Shown: positions 21,566 through 33,227, counted from the first letter of the stretch. The stretch is DNA of 43,208 nt from Phallusia fumigata (GCA_008931825.1 QXVZ01014449.1:1-43208); one strand, 5' to 3'. The notes: generated from the letters alone by a model not told the origin. Program-made: numbers and translations.

Positions 21566-23956
21566 TTAGAAATGTACTTTTCCATTTCTGGCACAAGCAA
21601 CGGCCTGTTTTGATAAATTTAGACCTGTGTTTTTTAAAACTGATGGATTGGAGCATTACATAGTTCGGTCCACTTAGTTCGAATCGTACAACTGACATGT
21701 ATTGTTGATAAAAATATAAGCTTAGTAAAAATGCGTTAAAGCTACCCCACACAAAAGGCCCCTCGGCTATATTAATAATAAGAAACTTGAGCGGCATTGC
21801 TCTAACCCCGCGGAACCTGATGAGTCGATCCAAATTAAAGTCACCGAAAAATCGAAAAAAATGGATCGAAACTGGGTCAATTCTCGACAGTTCTGTCAAC
21901 TTTGAGTATGACGCTTAAAGTTCACATCAAATATAGCGTTCCCTGATCAGTGTTTGTTTCGTATCAGACGATACTGATCTTTGCGATTGATGGGCGTAGC
22001 TTCAGTATCTTATTTTCGCGATGAGAGTCACATAAAGTTTAGAGGCTAGTTTCAAATCTTGAAAAACGCATTGTTTTTGAAACAAATTTTCCGATTTTGC
22101 AAAACCTGAAAACAAGTCATAACAGTTTTTTGTAATAGTGTTATTTTTAACAAGTGCTTACAGATTGGCACGAATGCACGGACCCTAATGTGCACTAATT
22201 TGGTCGACCGTGCTCTTTTTGTCTCAAAAAAATCCTGTATTTAGCGGCTCAAGGGCGACATCTAACTTCAGCTATTTTTTTCACGGAACGTAATATATCA
22301 AATTCAGAGTTGGACGAAATCAATTATAACGACGAATGTTACTAACTTTATAACTGATTAATAGTGCACAACAACAGCAATGAACAAAAAAATCAATACA
22401 AAGAAAATTGACAGGTGAGGTTCATTTTTGTTTAAATACGTTTGACGTTTTCACAATCTTCCATTCACGTCACTTGGAAGTGTAAATGTCAAACGTGGTG
22501 CTGTAGATGCAAATAGCATTGCTACAGCTTATTTGTACAGCAAAGATTAAGTGATTAATATGTCACATACTGAGTGATACATGGGTCACCCAAAAAAAGT
22601 TAAAATTTCTTGTCTGATGTGATGTTTGTCTGTTGATGTAGACTCAATATTGTGAATTTCATCTATCCTTTCATTCAATGGTTGTCTGTGTACTTCGTAT
22701 TAAGTCAATGTTATGGTTTATCCACCCACTGAACACCAGCTGTCTACGTTGGTAAACGTTTCCACAGTATCATGCAATGTATATGCTACGTCATTATAAT
22801 TCAGGAAACTTTGTGTTGTTTTGATGCATGACGTATGTGATAATATATTTTTCTATTCCGGTCTCAAAAAAAGTTTTAATTTGTTAAACAATGGAATGTT
22901 CACGCTACTGTGGTCAGAGTATATTGTGGGTTTGAGGAAGCTTTGCACGAAAAAAGATTATCTTGCTCTGTGCTGGTAAACATAACTGTACAATCCCTGT
23001 TTGTCGCGGTGTCATATTTGTCGATATTACTTTAATATACATTGGTTTTTTCTTGCCCCACAATATTGCCTGCACACCTGAACAACATTAGACGCCTTAA
23101 CTATTACCTCCGTACTAATATAAAAACAAAAACAAATCAGTTTTGGAAAATTTCCAATCACAACAGAAACTCATTAATTTTGACTATCATCCGCTTGTGA
23201 ATAATTATCAGACAAACGGCATGTTACAGACTTTTAAGCAGATTGCAAAAACATATTGTGGCGTCAAAACTTGAACAATTGCATTTTGCTTGTTTCAAAA
23301 AGATTTCTGTAGTGATTTAAAATTGTTAAGCAAACACTACAACACAGTTTGTTACCGAAAATCTTCTAACCTCATTAGGGTAAACTGCTCTGTATTGATG
23401 ACAAGATTTTTACCGTTATTGATAATTCGACACAGCGCCACAGAAGTGCAGAAAAACAACGAAAAGATAGCAAATTGTTGCAAGAAAAGGCTACAAATTA
23501 GTACAGAAACAACCAGTTTGCAACATGCGAAAACTAGTCCTTGTTATATGAGTAAATGTTTGATGCATACAAGTTGATTTACATACAATTTATTACCCAG
23601 CATGCAGCAGGCAACGGTGTGTAGAAACGCCACCCACAGAAACAGATCAGATATAACGTCAGGCACGGAACGGGCCGGTCGTGGGTTTAAATCATCATTT
23701 TCGAACACACGACACAGAATTGAAAAGTTACCTAATGACAACAAACATGCCCAAATACTTTAGTAAATACATTTTGTTGTTAACGTTTCCAATAGCTGTT
23801 TCATACTGAAGATGCACGTTTAAGGGCTTGCCTGGCGTTACACCTTTATGCAGATCAACCAATAGGTTTGGGTTTTGCTTGGTGTTGGGATTTATTGTGG
23901 TCCAGAAGCAGCCGCTTTTCCAGTTCCGTTTTTTTTCCAAAAAATTATCTAAGCGT
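21566..23956. other. Intergenic between D and E
   Basis: No exon of the family was found, although 2.4 kb is longer than the usual spacing. It holds the shared GCGGCTCAAGGGCGACATCT block at about 22243 and a complete second promoter block at 22781-22846 with no gene behind it. A stretch at about 23530-23630 resembles the 3' flank of gene D. Confidence 0.55.
22781..22846 (-). promoter_or_regulatory. Orphan copy of the conserved upstream block
   Basis: CTACGTCATTATAATTCA, then GGAAACTTTGTGTTGTTTT, then GCATGACGTATGTG. Its surroundings (GTGTACTTCGTATTAAGTCAATG) match those upstream of gene B. No exon 1 follows within the expected 0.2-0.4 kb on the minus strand, so it probably marks a lost gene. 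Confidence 0.55.
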
Positions 23957-26692
23957 TTATTTCTTTCTCTTGTCCACCACAGCGTACACATCGCTTGTAC
24001 TTTCACCATAAACAGGTTCAGTTTGAATGGTTTCATTTTGTTGCTTGAATCCTGTCTTAATCTTGACACACACAGAATACATTTCATGGCAATCTGGGTT
24101 TTCAATGTGTTTCTTGTTTTGGTTTTCTGTTCCCTGATTTGCATTGTCGTTTCCAATTCCAGCATATTCTGCTGTGGCGTATGTCGCTGTATCGTTTGCG
24201 CCAATGTTGTAGATTTCGTTGAAAACGGATCCATAAGCATATTCAGTTTGGTCGTTGTTTGTTTCTGGAACATTCCCCGCTCCTACCGTTGTATTTACTG
24301 GTTCCACGTTTACGACGTTTCCATTCGTTGGTGCTTGGTTGGTGTTGGAACCTGTTTGACACTTGAGTGTGGTTAGAACAAAAACAAAAATAAGGACATG
24401 AAAAGGTTGCATTTGTTTTCAAACATCTTGCTACGTGCGTTTTAAAGAATTTCCATGTCCATTTGCGCACTATTTGTGGGTTTCCAAACAATCATCAAAC
24501 GTCTTTATTGTGATGTATGAACAGCAACTTCTGTTACGAGCTATACCTTTATAACTGCATCTATGAAAGGTCAAAGGATTAGTTATTCGACGTTGAAAAT
24601 TCTTCAAAAAAGTTTTGGGTGCTTTAGGAGGATCTGAAATAACTTTGCAAGGCATTAATTTTTTCAGGTAATATCTTACCGAGTTCAGCATACTCCTGGT
24701 TTTCTGATTTTGTCTGCTTTTTGTACCTGTAAATAACAAAACCCATAAACTGAAGACATAACCATTCGCCAGAGTGCAGCTTTTACCTTTGGCGTTTGCG
24801 GAATATAAGAAACATCGTGACTCCCGTGATAATGATGACACAACCAATGACGGACGCAATCACAACAACCTGCAATAAATCACTTCCTTGATCTGTAACA
24901 ACAGTTTCAATTCGTAGCACAGCACATAAAAAATTTAAGATTTGTGACATTTCTAATAGCGTAGATTTTACACTATTGTTTTCATTTTCAAGTTATAAAA
25001 ATCAATTTGATATTTAATTAAAACCAATAGGAATTATAAAAGTATAGCTGGTGTTGCTTTAGTGACGTCATCTCCGTTTTCCGCCATTAATGTTTGCGTC
25101 ATTCATGATTACAAAGACAGTGATTCTGTCTGTTTTGGGTGAACTACTATGGGATATTACTTAAAATAAAAACCTGCATCGTGCGATAATGTTAACATTG
25201 TCATAAATGCTTTTCCGTGCGTGTTATAATAATTGGTATAAATTACAATTGGTTTAGTTTTCTTCAAACAGCGCCTCAAATAAATAATCGTTATTTACTA
25301 CAAAGTTACCTGCCATATTTTGCACAGTTGCATTGTACAAGCCTCTGTTGTCAGGTTTTATTGCTGATGCGTCAGTTGTTAAATCAATTAAAGGGTAAAA
25401 TGTTTTCTGCTCCACTTACCCGCTTATCGCTGAAGAATTTTTAACTTTTAATATCAAGTTTTTTTCTTCTTCCTATTCAGGGCTCATTGGTTTGTTAAAC
25501 GCAGTATTTTGATTTCAGTTGTTTAAAACGTGAATTATTTTCGGACCCAACGACCTATTACAGTTGAAATTAAATAACTTTATCTCTGCTGATGCTTATC
25601 TAAGATTTGCCTTGTACTTCGTTGTTGGTCGTCATTTCTAAGGTCTTGGGGATCCTTGTAGCATGAAATGCTGTGGTTTGTTTGATTTGAGAAGTTGTTG
25701 TAGAAGCAGTTGTAGTCGTAGATGTCGTTACTACAACAAGGAATGCATTTTTTACGACAATCAGACGACAGTCCGAAAACTGCAAAATATTCTTTGTTGT
25801 GTCACCGTGCAAGGAGATCTCTGCGTAGAGCACACGTGCTTGCAGATAATGGGATAATCACAACCATGTTAACTTGATAATATATCGCTGGGAGTTGTAA
25901 AAAAATAATCTTTGTAAATAAATGCAAAATGTGTCGTAGTTCCTTGTCGAAATTTTTGTGAAAATAAAAACGTGTCGTAGTAAAGTTACGTAACTTAACT
26001 TAACAGTAACTTATGTAACATAATATTCAGCTATACCTGGAAGATTTCTTTGACAAATATATTTGCCACGGGATATACATGGAACATCAATCCACTTTAG
26101 CCGTTTCCAAAATGCTCCAGAATATCCCATGGTCACGCAATTCTCATTCCCACCACTGTTATTTGGTTCCCCATCTTTCCACTGTCCCACACCAACCCTT
26201 GTTCCATCTGTCCAATTGAAGTTAATTGTGCCTGCTATGCGTGTCGCTCCAATAAATAGTGAGTGTGGGTGAACTGTAAGACAATTAAGAAAAGTGTTTG
26301 GTGTACAAAGTGGTAAAATTTAAATATCGTGTAACTTCATTTTTTTGCTACGTTTTAAAATTATATACATATCATCCATAGTATTATCATCATGTTGCTG
26401 TTATTTTGTCGTTGTCTCGTTGGTAGTGAGGTCTCAGAAATGTTATGCTTACAAAGATAAACTAAAATTCACCTGACAAATTTCCGACTTTTTCCATCAA
26501 AAAATTTTGAAGTTCAGATGTTTTGACGTTTGCTACTGTAGCACTTTTCGCAACACATGCTCTTTCAGCTTCAGCATATGAATAAACAAATTTCGCTTTT
26601 TCAATATAGTACTCATGTCTTTCATATGAATACCAGGTTTGTGCTTTGTCAAGTGGCACAAGGAAAATTATATTAACCCATAAATCTGCCAT
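23957..26692 (-). CDS. Gene E: CTLD receptor, recombinant of F/G-like head and D-like tail
   Basis: Exons 26473-26692, 26037-26273, 25611-25730, 24787-24892, 24680-24726, 23957-24351; 1125 nt, 374 aa. A signal peptide (MADLWVNIIFLVPLDKA) precedes a CTLD with WTDGT, EPN, NENC and WID in place of WND. A Thr-rich stalk of 40 residues, a TM helix (LLQVVVIASVIGCVIIIT...) and RKRQR follow. The tail has EYAEL, then YAYG, YNIG, YATA, YSVC, VYGE and DVYAVV, ending KRKK. Two motif tyrosines found in D are replaced by Asn (TNGNVV for TYGNVV, QNETI for QYETI). The stalk exon ends in a GC donor (CAAG|GCAAAT). The head and stalk resemble F and G, while the TM and tail resemble D. Confidence 0.83.
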
Positions 26693-26749
26693 TTCGTGCT
26701 GCAAGCTGCATACAATTATCACAGTTAGCATCAATGTGCTATAAGGTGC

Positions 26750-26755
26750 TTTATA
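26750..26755 (-). promoter_or_regulatory. TATA box of gene E
   Basis: TATAAA on the minus strand lies 58 bp before the ATG. The in-frame ATG at 26767 lies upstream of this box and is therefore unlikely to be translated. Confidence 0.6.
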
Positions 26756-26990
26756 TTTAAGCACCAATCTATCAAAACGAGAAAAAAACTTTTTTATTCT
26801 TGAAACTCAAACTGCTTTTAGACAGCGAACTGATAGTGAGAGTCTTTATCATCTTCCTCTGTGTGACTGTACATCAAATCTTTCATTCGATCTACACTTG
26901 TTTGTCGTGATGTTTTTCTTCAGACGTCATATCAGGTCAGTGACCGTAGATTTGTTGTTATTTATCCACCCACTAAACACAAGTCATCTA

Positions 26991-27050
26991 AGATGGTAAA
27001 AAATGAAGGAAACTTTGTGTTGTTTTTGTGGAAGACGTGTGTAGCAATGT
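26991..27050 (-). promoter_or_regulatory. Conserved upstream block, gene E copy
   Basis: AAGGAAACTTTGTGTTGTTT followed by TTGTGGAAGACGTGTG. The outer ACGTCA site is missing through a deletion after AGATGGTAAA. It lies about 0.32 kb before the start codon. Confidence 0.5.
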
Positions 27051-28015
27051 GTTGCTGCCACAAGCAACGTTCTGTTTTGTTAAACTATGGATCTGTGTAT
27101 TTAACACTGTCGCAGTTCGAGTTTGCATCATTTCATCCCTTCATTTCATTGGGTGGACGAAGAATGTAAGCATTTTATTTTGTGGCATTGTTTATGCGAT
27201 GAAAATAAGCACAAAAAATTTCCGATTTCACATTTAGAAATATTCAACCAATCCATGTTTGTCGAAATCGATGGTACTTCTAGTGTCCTTTAAGGTTGTT
27301 AGTCATGTGTAACGTCATTGCTGTTGAAACAACTTCTCCGATTTTGCAAAACCTCAAAACAACTCACATTTTTTTTTCAATAGTTTGTTAATACAACTTT
27401 TTCACATATCGGCACATGTGTACCAACTTTGATTCTTTTTCCAGTTCAAAAATTGTATAACGCATAGAGTTTGATAATGAGTTAAAATATTTTGCCAATC
27501 TTCGTGTAATCGTGTTTTTTTGTCCAAGAAAATCCCGAACTTAGCGGCTCAAGGGCGACATCTAGCTACAGCTACTTTTTCAGAAAACGCGTCACATAAA
27601 ATTCAGATGCTAATATTATCGGCGAATTTTATTTTACACCTGACTAATAGCCATAAAAAAACAATAACAACGTATAAATAATGATATAAATACAACTGAC
27701 AGAAAACAAACTTAATATATTTTTAATAAACATTTTTAAAACGTTTGTTGTTTTTTTCAGTCTCCCACACACGTCACTTACAAATGTAAATATGAAATGT
27801 GGTGCTGCAGCTCATTAAGATGCAAACAACGTTGCTATAATTGTTTTCAAAGTTAAGTTTTAAGTTCTTAATGTGTCACATGCTAAAAGATACATGGGGT
27901 TGATCCAAAAAGGGTAAAACGTTTGATTACAATTTTACTTTTAACTAACGCAGTTGTCGTATCATGGTTGTCATCTGCGTTTTTTCAACAAGCCAACAAG
28001 GTATTTTTCTGCACT
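27051..28015. other. Intergenic between E and F
   Basis: No gene seen. It holds the shared GCGGCTCAAGGGCGACATCT block at about 27543 and the associated GTCTCCCACACACGTCACTT stretch at about 27760, both part of the duplicated unit. Confidence 0.55.
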
Positions 28016-30062
28016 CTAATTTTCATATACATTTGATGTCTTTACATCTTCTGTGGTGACATTCGTTGCTACTTTGTTGAGGCTTACAATGTTATTGTAG
28101 GTATGACGTTCTTCCGTAGGTTCTACAATGTTGTTGTAGGTGTGGCTTGCTTCGTTTGGAGTGATAGTGCCGTTGTAGGCATAAGCCTCTTCTACTTTGT
28201 CTTCGGTTTTGTTGGAAACTTTCTTCGTCTTGACACTTTTACTTTCAGGTTTTTCGGTTACGATGTTTACATAAGTTGATGCTTTGTTATGTTTGGAAGC
28301 TTCTTGGCGGGTGAGGTTGGTTTCATCTTCATAAACGAAACGATATCAATGTCAATTTTTTATTATGGTCCGCAATAAATTTGCAAAATTTAATTCTTCC
28401 GATATAAAACTCGGCCACGTGAAAATAAATAATATAGGAAACCATAGGTAATACTAGTAGAAGCCTTTACACATTATGAATTTGTTTCTTGTCCTGGGAG
28501 CAACTGTTTAGGAAGTCTGTCATCGTAAAATGTACATAGGTTAGGTCAAGACTTACCAATTTCGGCATATTCATGGTTTTGAGGTTCGGCCTGCGTTTTA
28601 GACCTGCAGCACAACAAAGGAAAAATAAACCACAGTTTATTTTCCTTTTTTAAATTATTTCATACCTTTTGCGGTAGATGAGAAATATTGTAACTTCGGT
28701 GGCAACGACGAAAAATCCAGCAATTGATGGAAATACAACAATAAACAATGGGTTGCTTTTCTCATCTAAAACAATATTTTTCATTCAATGAAGGTGGAAT
28801 CAAAAATTTTTAACAGTTTTTGGAAACAACAATAAACTAATTTTTTGTTACAGCGGCACGTTAAACAAAATTTCACTGTGTTCTATAATGTTTTATCGAA
28901 ATGTACTTGTCGTGGTTTGTTTTAACATGCGCTATTGCTTAGAGCCGCCCATTGGTGTTGTTTTACAAGCCAAACCATTACAATAGCCGGCTTGTAGCAG
29001 CATGACGATCAACAATCGTAATTACCGAGTTCTACGACACACAATGTAAAAACGTGGGCTGGGTCGTTAGTTTTAACAATTATCTTACTCCACCTGACAC
29101 AGCTTTATCAGTTGGATTGTAGATGATTCTTGTAGATTCTGCTTCTATTAAAAATTTTGTTATTGTTATTAGTTCATTAAATATGATCTTTGTTCATTAA
29201 ATAGTTGTGATGATGGCAGTGGTTGGTTCTACAACAAGAAAAACATATTGACTCAACAGTTACTACTGCAGGGGTTGTTTACAATTGGTCAACCCATCCC
29301 AGTAACATATTACAGCGATGTTGCAATTGTTTGAAGTATCTTCAAGTGTTTATAATTATAAAACGGATAATCTATATGATAGTTTGAGTATCTTGTTTTA
29401 TATAAATAGCTTTACCTGGAAGATTTCTTTGACAAATATATCTGCCACGGGATATACATGGAATATCAATCCACTTCAGCCCTTTCCAAAATTCTGCAGA
29501 ATATCCCATGGTCACACAATTCTCATTCCCACCACTGTTATTTGGTTCGTTGTTACTCCACTGTCCCGCATCAACCCTTGTTCCATCTGTCCATGTGAAG
29601 TTAACTGTTCCTGCTATGCGTGTCGCTCCAATAAATAGTGAGTGTGGGTGAGCTGCAAGACAATTATGAAAAATGTTTGGGTTACAAAGTGGTAAAATTT
29701 TGATATCGTGTAACTTAATGTTTTTGTTACGGTTTAAAATTATACACAAACCATCCAAACTATCACGCTGTTATTTTGTCGTTGTCACGTTGGTAGTGAG
29801 GTATCGGAACTGTTTTGCTTATAAAGATAAATCAAAATTCACCTGACAAAGTTCCGATCTTTTTCACTAGAAAGTTTTGAAGTTCAGCTGTTTTGACGTC
29901 TGCTACTGTAGCGCCTTCAGAAGCACATGCTCTTTCAGCTTCGGCATATGAATAAACAAATTTCGCCTTTTCTATATAGTACTCATGTCTTTCAAATGAA
30001 TACCAAGTTTGTGCATTGATAAGTTGCACAAAGAGAATAATACTAACCCATAAAGCTGTCAT
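28016..30062 (-). CDS. Gene F: CTLD receptor with short YN-repeat tail, stalk exon lost
   Basis: Exons 29843-30062, 29416-29652, 29094-29144, 28666-28765, 28557-28603, 28016-28326; 966 nt, 321 aa. A signal peptide (MTALWVSIILFVQLINA) precedes a CTLD with WTDGT, EPN, NENC and WID. The Thr-rich stalk exon is reduced to a fragment near 29206-29228 with a stop and no donor. Joining CTLD exon 2 to the 51 bp exon (EAESTRIIYNPTDKAVS) keeps the frame, so the stalk would be 17 residues. The TM helix contains a Glu (VVATEVTIF) where the paralogs have Gly. The tail carries HEYAEI, TYVNIV, three 13-residue YN units (YNGT, YNNI, YNNI) and ends VYEN. There is no ATG-initiated ORF over the tail exon, but acceptor, stop and homology to H are clear. 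Confidence 0.8.
29206..29228 (-). pseudogene. Remnant of the Thr-rich stalk exon of gene F
   Basis: The acceptor TTGTTGTAG and the first codons (PTTAIITT-like) match the stalk exon of gene G. The homology then breaks into a stop and a duplicated ATTTAATGAAC motif. No donor follows. Confidence 0.6.
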
Positions 30063-30119
30063 TTTGTGCTGTAAGCTGCGTACAATTATCACAGTTAGCA
30101 CCAATTTGCTGTAAGGTGC

Positions 30120-30125
30120 TTTATA
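30120..30125 (-). promoter_or_regulatory. TATA box of gene F
   Basis: TATAAA on the minus strand lies 58 bp before the ATG. Confidence 0.6.
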
Positions 30126-30380
30126 TTCAAGCACCAATCTATTAAAACGAGAAAAAAAATTTCAAACTGCTTTTGGACAGAGAACCAATATGGCGGACTC
30201 TCAATCATTTTCCACTGTTTCACTGTGACTGTATATTAAATCTTTTATTCTATTTTAACTTGTTAGCCGAGATGTTTTTCTCCAAACGTCATATCAGGTC
30301 AGTGACCGTAGATGTGTTTTCATATATCCACCCACAAGTCATCTAAGATGGTAAACTTTGTCACAGGATCTTGCAATGTG

Positions 30381-30440
30381 TATGGTACGTCATTATAAAG
30401 GAAACTTTGTGTTGTTTTTGTGGATGACGTACATGGCAAT
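30381..30440 (-). promoter_or_regulatory. Conserved upstream block, gene F copy
   Basis: TATGGTACGTCATTATAA, then AGGAAACTTTGTGTTGTTT, then TGTGGATGACGTACA. Both TGACGT half-sites are present. It lies about 0.34 kb before the start codon. Confidence 0.6.
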
Positions 30441-31291
30441 GCGTTACTGTCGCAAACAACATTATGTTTTGTTAAACTATGGATCTGATTTGTTGAACTA
30501 TGGATCTTTGTAAAATATATTTAACATTGTCGCAGTTTGCATAGTTCATCAATTAATTTGCAGTTTACACCTGATATGTCGGGTGAACGTAAACGTTAGG
30601 TACTGTGGTTTTGCAATTGCGACTTAAGATTTGGAAATATTTAACTAACCCATGTTTGTCGATATCGATGATAAGTGTATGTTTGTCGATAAGATCACAT
30701 TTTCAACAAATTACATATTTTTCGACAACGCAAATCGTCAATAACTTACAACATTTTGTTGCAATATTGGTTTCAAAAACGAGTGCCGGCAAGTTGGCAC
30801 ATATGTACTAATCCTAACTCTTTCTTCTGCTTCAAAAGTATATTACGTTAAGAGTTGACACCGAGAAAAAATGTGCGTCTAGCTTCAAATCCTTTTTTTA
30901 CGGAACGTGCCACATAAAATTCGAATGCTAATATCAACAGCGAATTTTTATTGTACACCTGATTAATAGTCACAAGGAAAAAACAACGACAAAAATATAA
31001 AATCAACATAAAAAGGTTGAGAGAAATATACTGTAATTTTGTTCAAAAACGTTTTCATGTTTTTACAATTTGCCACACACGTCACTTACAACTTCAATGT
31101 CAAACATGGTGCTGCAGCTCATTAGGATGCAAATAACATTGTTACAGCTTGTTGTCATAGCGATTTGAATTTATCACCTACTATAATACTAATGGGTCGA
31201 TCCAAAAAGGTTAAAACTTTTGATAAAACTGTGACTTTTCAATACCACATGGTTGTCATCAGCGTTTTTACAGCAAGATATTTTCTGCATT
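30441..31291. other. Intergenic between F and G
   Basis: No gene seen. It holds a worn copy of the shared unit flank (GTGCGTCTAGCTTCAA near 30870, CACACGTCACTTACAAC near 31075, GGTGCTGCAGCTCATTAGG near 31108). Confidence 0.5.
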
Positions 31292-33227
31292 CTAGTTTTC
31301 ATATACATTTGGCGTCTTCAAATCTTCTGTGATAGCATCCATTTCTACTTTGTTGAGGCTTACAATGTTATTGTAGGTATGACGTTCTTCCGTATGATCT
31401 ACAGTGTTGTTGTAGGTGTGACTTGCTTTGTTTGGACTGATAATGTCGTTGTAAGCATAAGCTAAACTTTCCCCTTTAGGTTTTATGACGTTTTCATACT
31501 TTAATTCTTTGTTAGGATGCGGAACTGCTTGGCAGGTGAGGTTGGTTTTATCCAAAAAAAAACGATATTTCAGGCTAAAATTATTTGGGTGTTATCAAAA
31601 AACATTTGGCTGAATTTGAGCATTCTGGACATGATGTTGCAAAAACAATGCGCAATGTTGGCTGAGGCTCACACACATCATGGTCTTTTCCTGGAAGCAA
31701 CTGTCATCATAAAATACATACGTTAAACTAAGCCTCACCTATTTCAGCGTACTCATGGTTTTGTTGTTTTTCCTTATTTTTAGACCTAAAACAAATGAAA
31801 AGAAAAATAAACTACTCTAAATATTCTATTTGTCAATACCATACATGCCTTTTGTGGTAGATAAAAAATATTGTAACTCCGGTGGCAACGACGACAAATC
31901 CAGCAATTGATGGAAATACAGCAATGAACAATGAGTTGCTTTCCTCATCTAAAACAAATTTTTTGTTCAATTCAAGGTGGAATCAAAATTTCCTGACAGT
32001 TATTAGAATCAACAATACAAACGTTGAATGATTGGAAATCTCTGCACAACACATTTGTCCAACAATGGGTATGAAACAAACATAAAACGGTAAAGAAAAC
32101 GTTAAACAAACAAGCAGTACAAAATCGGTCATCGATAATTGCTTTGTAACTTGTTTTATGTTTAAATTTAGCTACGTTATGTCATAAGGCTGACCCATTT
32201 AATTTGAATAAATTGCTATCGATCTATTGAAGTGGTTATCCTAAAATACGTTACCTTGTATTTTGTGGTTGGTTATAATTTCATCTGTCGCTACAGTCGT
32301 GGTTGTAAAAGTGTGGTTATTTGGACGTGATGTTTGTTTGATTTGCAAAGTTATTGGAGAAGCAGTTGTGGTCGCGGCAGTCGTTGGTGCTACAACAAGA
32401 AAAACATATTGACTCAACAGTTACTACTGCAGGGTTGTTTACAAAATTGGTCAACCCATTCCAGCTAAGATATTACGGCGATGTTGCAATTGTTTGAAGT
32501 ATCTTCAAGTGTTTATAATTATAAATTAGAGAAGCTATATAATGGTTTGAGTATCTTGTTTTATACAATTAGTTTTACCTGGAAGATTTCTTTGACAAAT
32601 ATATCTGCCACGGGATATACATCTAACATCAATCCACTTCAGCCCTTTCCAAAATTCTCCAGAATATCCCATAGTCACACAATTGTCATTTCCACCACTG
32701 TTACTTGGTTCGTTGTTACTCCACTGTCCCGCATCAACCTTTGTTCCATCTGTCCATCTGAAGTTAATTGTGCCTGTTATTCGTGTCGCTCCAATAAATA
32801 CTGAGTGTGGGTGAGCTGTAAGACAATTGTGAAAAATGTTTGATATACAAAGTGGTAAAATTTTGATATCGTGTAATTTCATTTTTTTGTTACGGTTTAA
32901 ATTATACACAAACCATTCACACTATTATCATCATGTTGCTGCTTTTTGTCGTTGTCGGTAGTGAGGTCTCGAAAGTGTTTTGCTTACAAAGATAAAACAA
33001 AATTCACCTGACAAAGTTCCAACCTTTTCCACCAGAAAATTTTGAAGTTCAGATGTTTTGACATTTGCTACTGTAGCACTTTTCGCAACACATGCTCTTT
33101 CAGCTTCGGCATATGAATAAATAAATTTCGCTTTTTCAATATAGTATTCATGTCTTTCATATGAATACCAGGTTTGTGCATTGACAAGTTGCACAAGGAG
33201 AGTAATACTAATCCATAAAGCTGTCAT
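31292..33227 (-). CDS. Gene G: CTLD receptor with short YN-repeat tail
   Basis: Exons 33008-33227, 32579-32815, 32255-32389, 31849-31948, 31739-31785, 31292-31524; 972 nt, 323 aa. A signal peptide (MTALWISITLLVQLVNA) precedes a CTLD with WTDGT, EPS, NDNC and WID, so the sugar site departs from consensus at three points. The stalk has 45 residues. TM helix (SLFIAVFPS...TIFFIY), then HKR. The tail carries HEYAEI, KYENVI, YNDI, YNNT and YNNI, and ends VYEN. The TM exon uses a GC donor (AAAG|GCATGT). At the last exon the usual AG before ATGAAACC is GG here. The next AGs (CCAAG, AAGCAG) are both in frame and shorten the tail by about 8 residues; I used the second. Confidence 0.78.

Noticed and set aside
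23728-24273. Minus-strand ORF of 181 aa overlapping the gene E tail in another frame
   Set aside because: The tail frame is supported by the paralogs, the splice phases and the shared YAVV ending. This one is a shadow.
23828-24376. Plus-strand ORF of 182 aa, one of the two longest in the window
   Set aside because: It is antisense to the tail exon of gene E. It has no homology to a known family that I recognise, and its hydrophobic pattern follows from the tail codons.
26693-26767. N-terminal extensions in E, F and G (in-frame ATG about 70-75 bp upstream, peptides starting MVLKYKAPY or MLQYKAPY)
   Set aside because: The upstream ATG lies before the TATA box, and the extension would bury the signal peptide. 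The MTALW/MADLW start is preferred.
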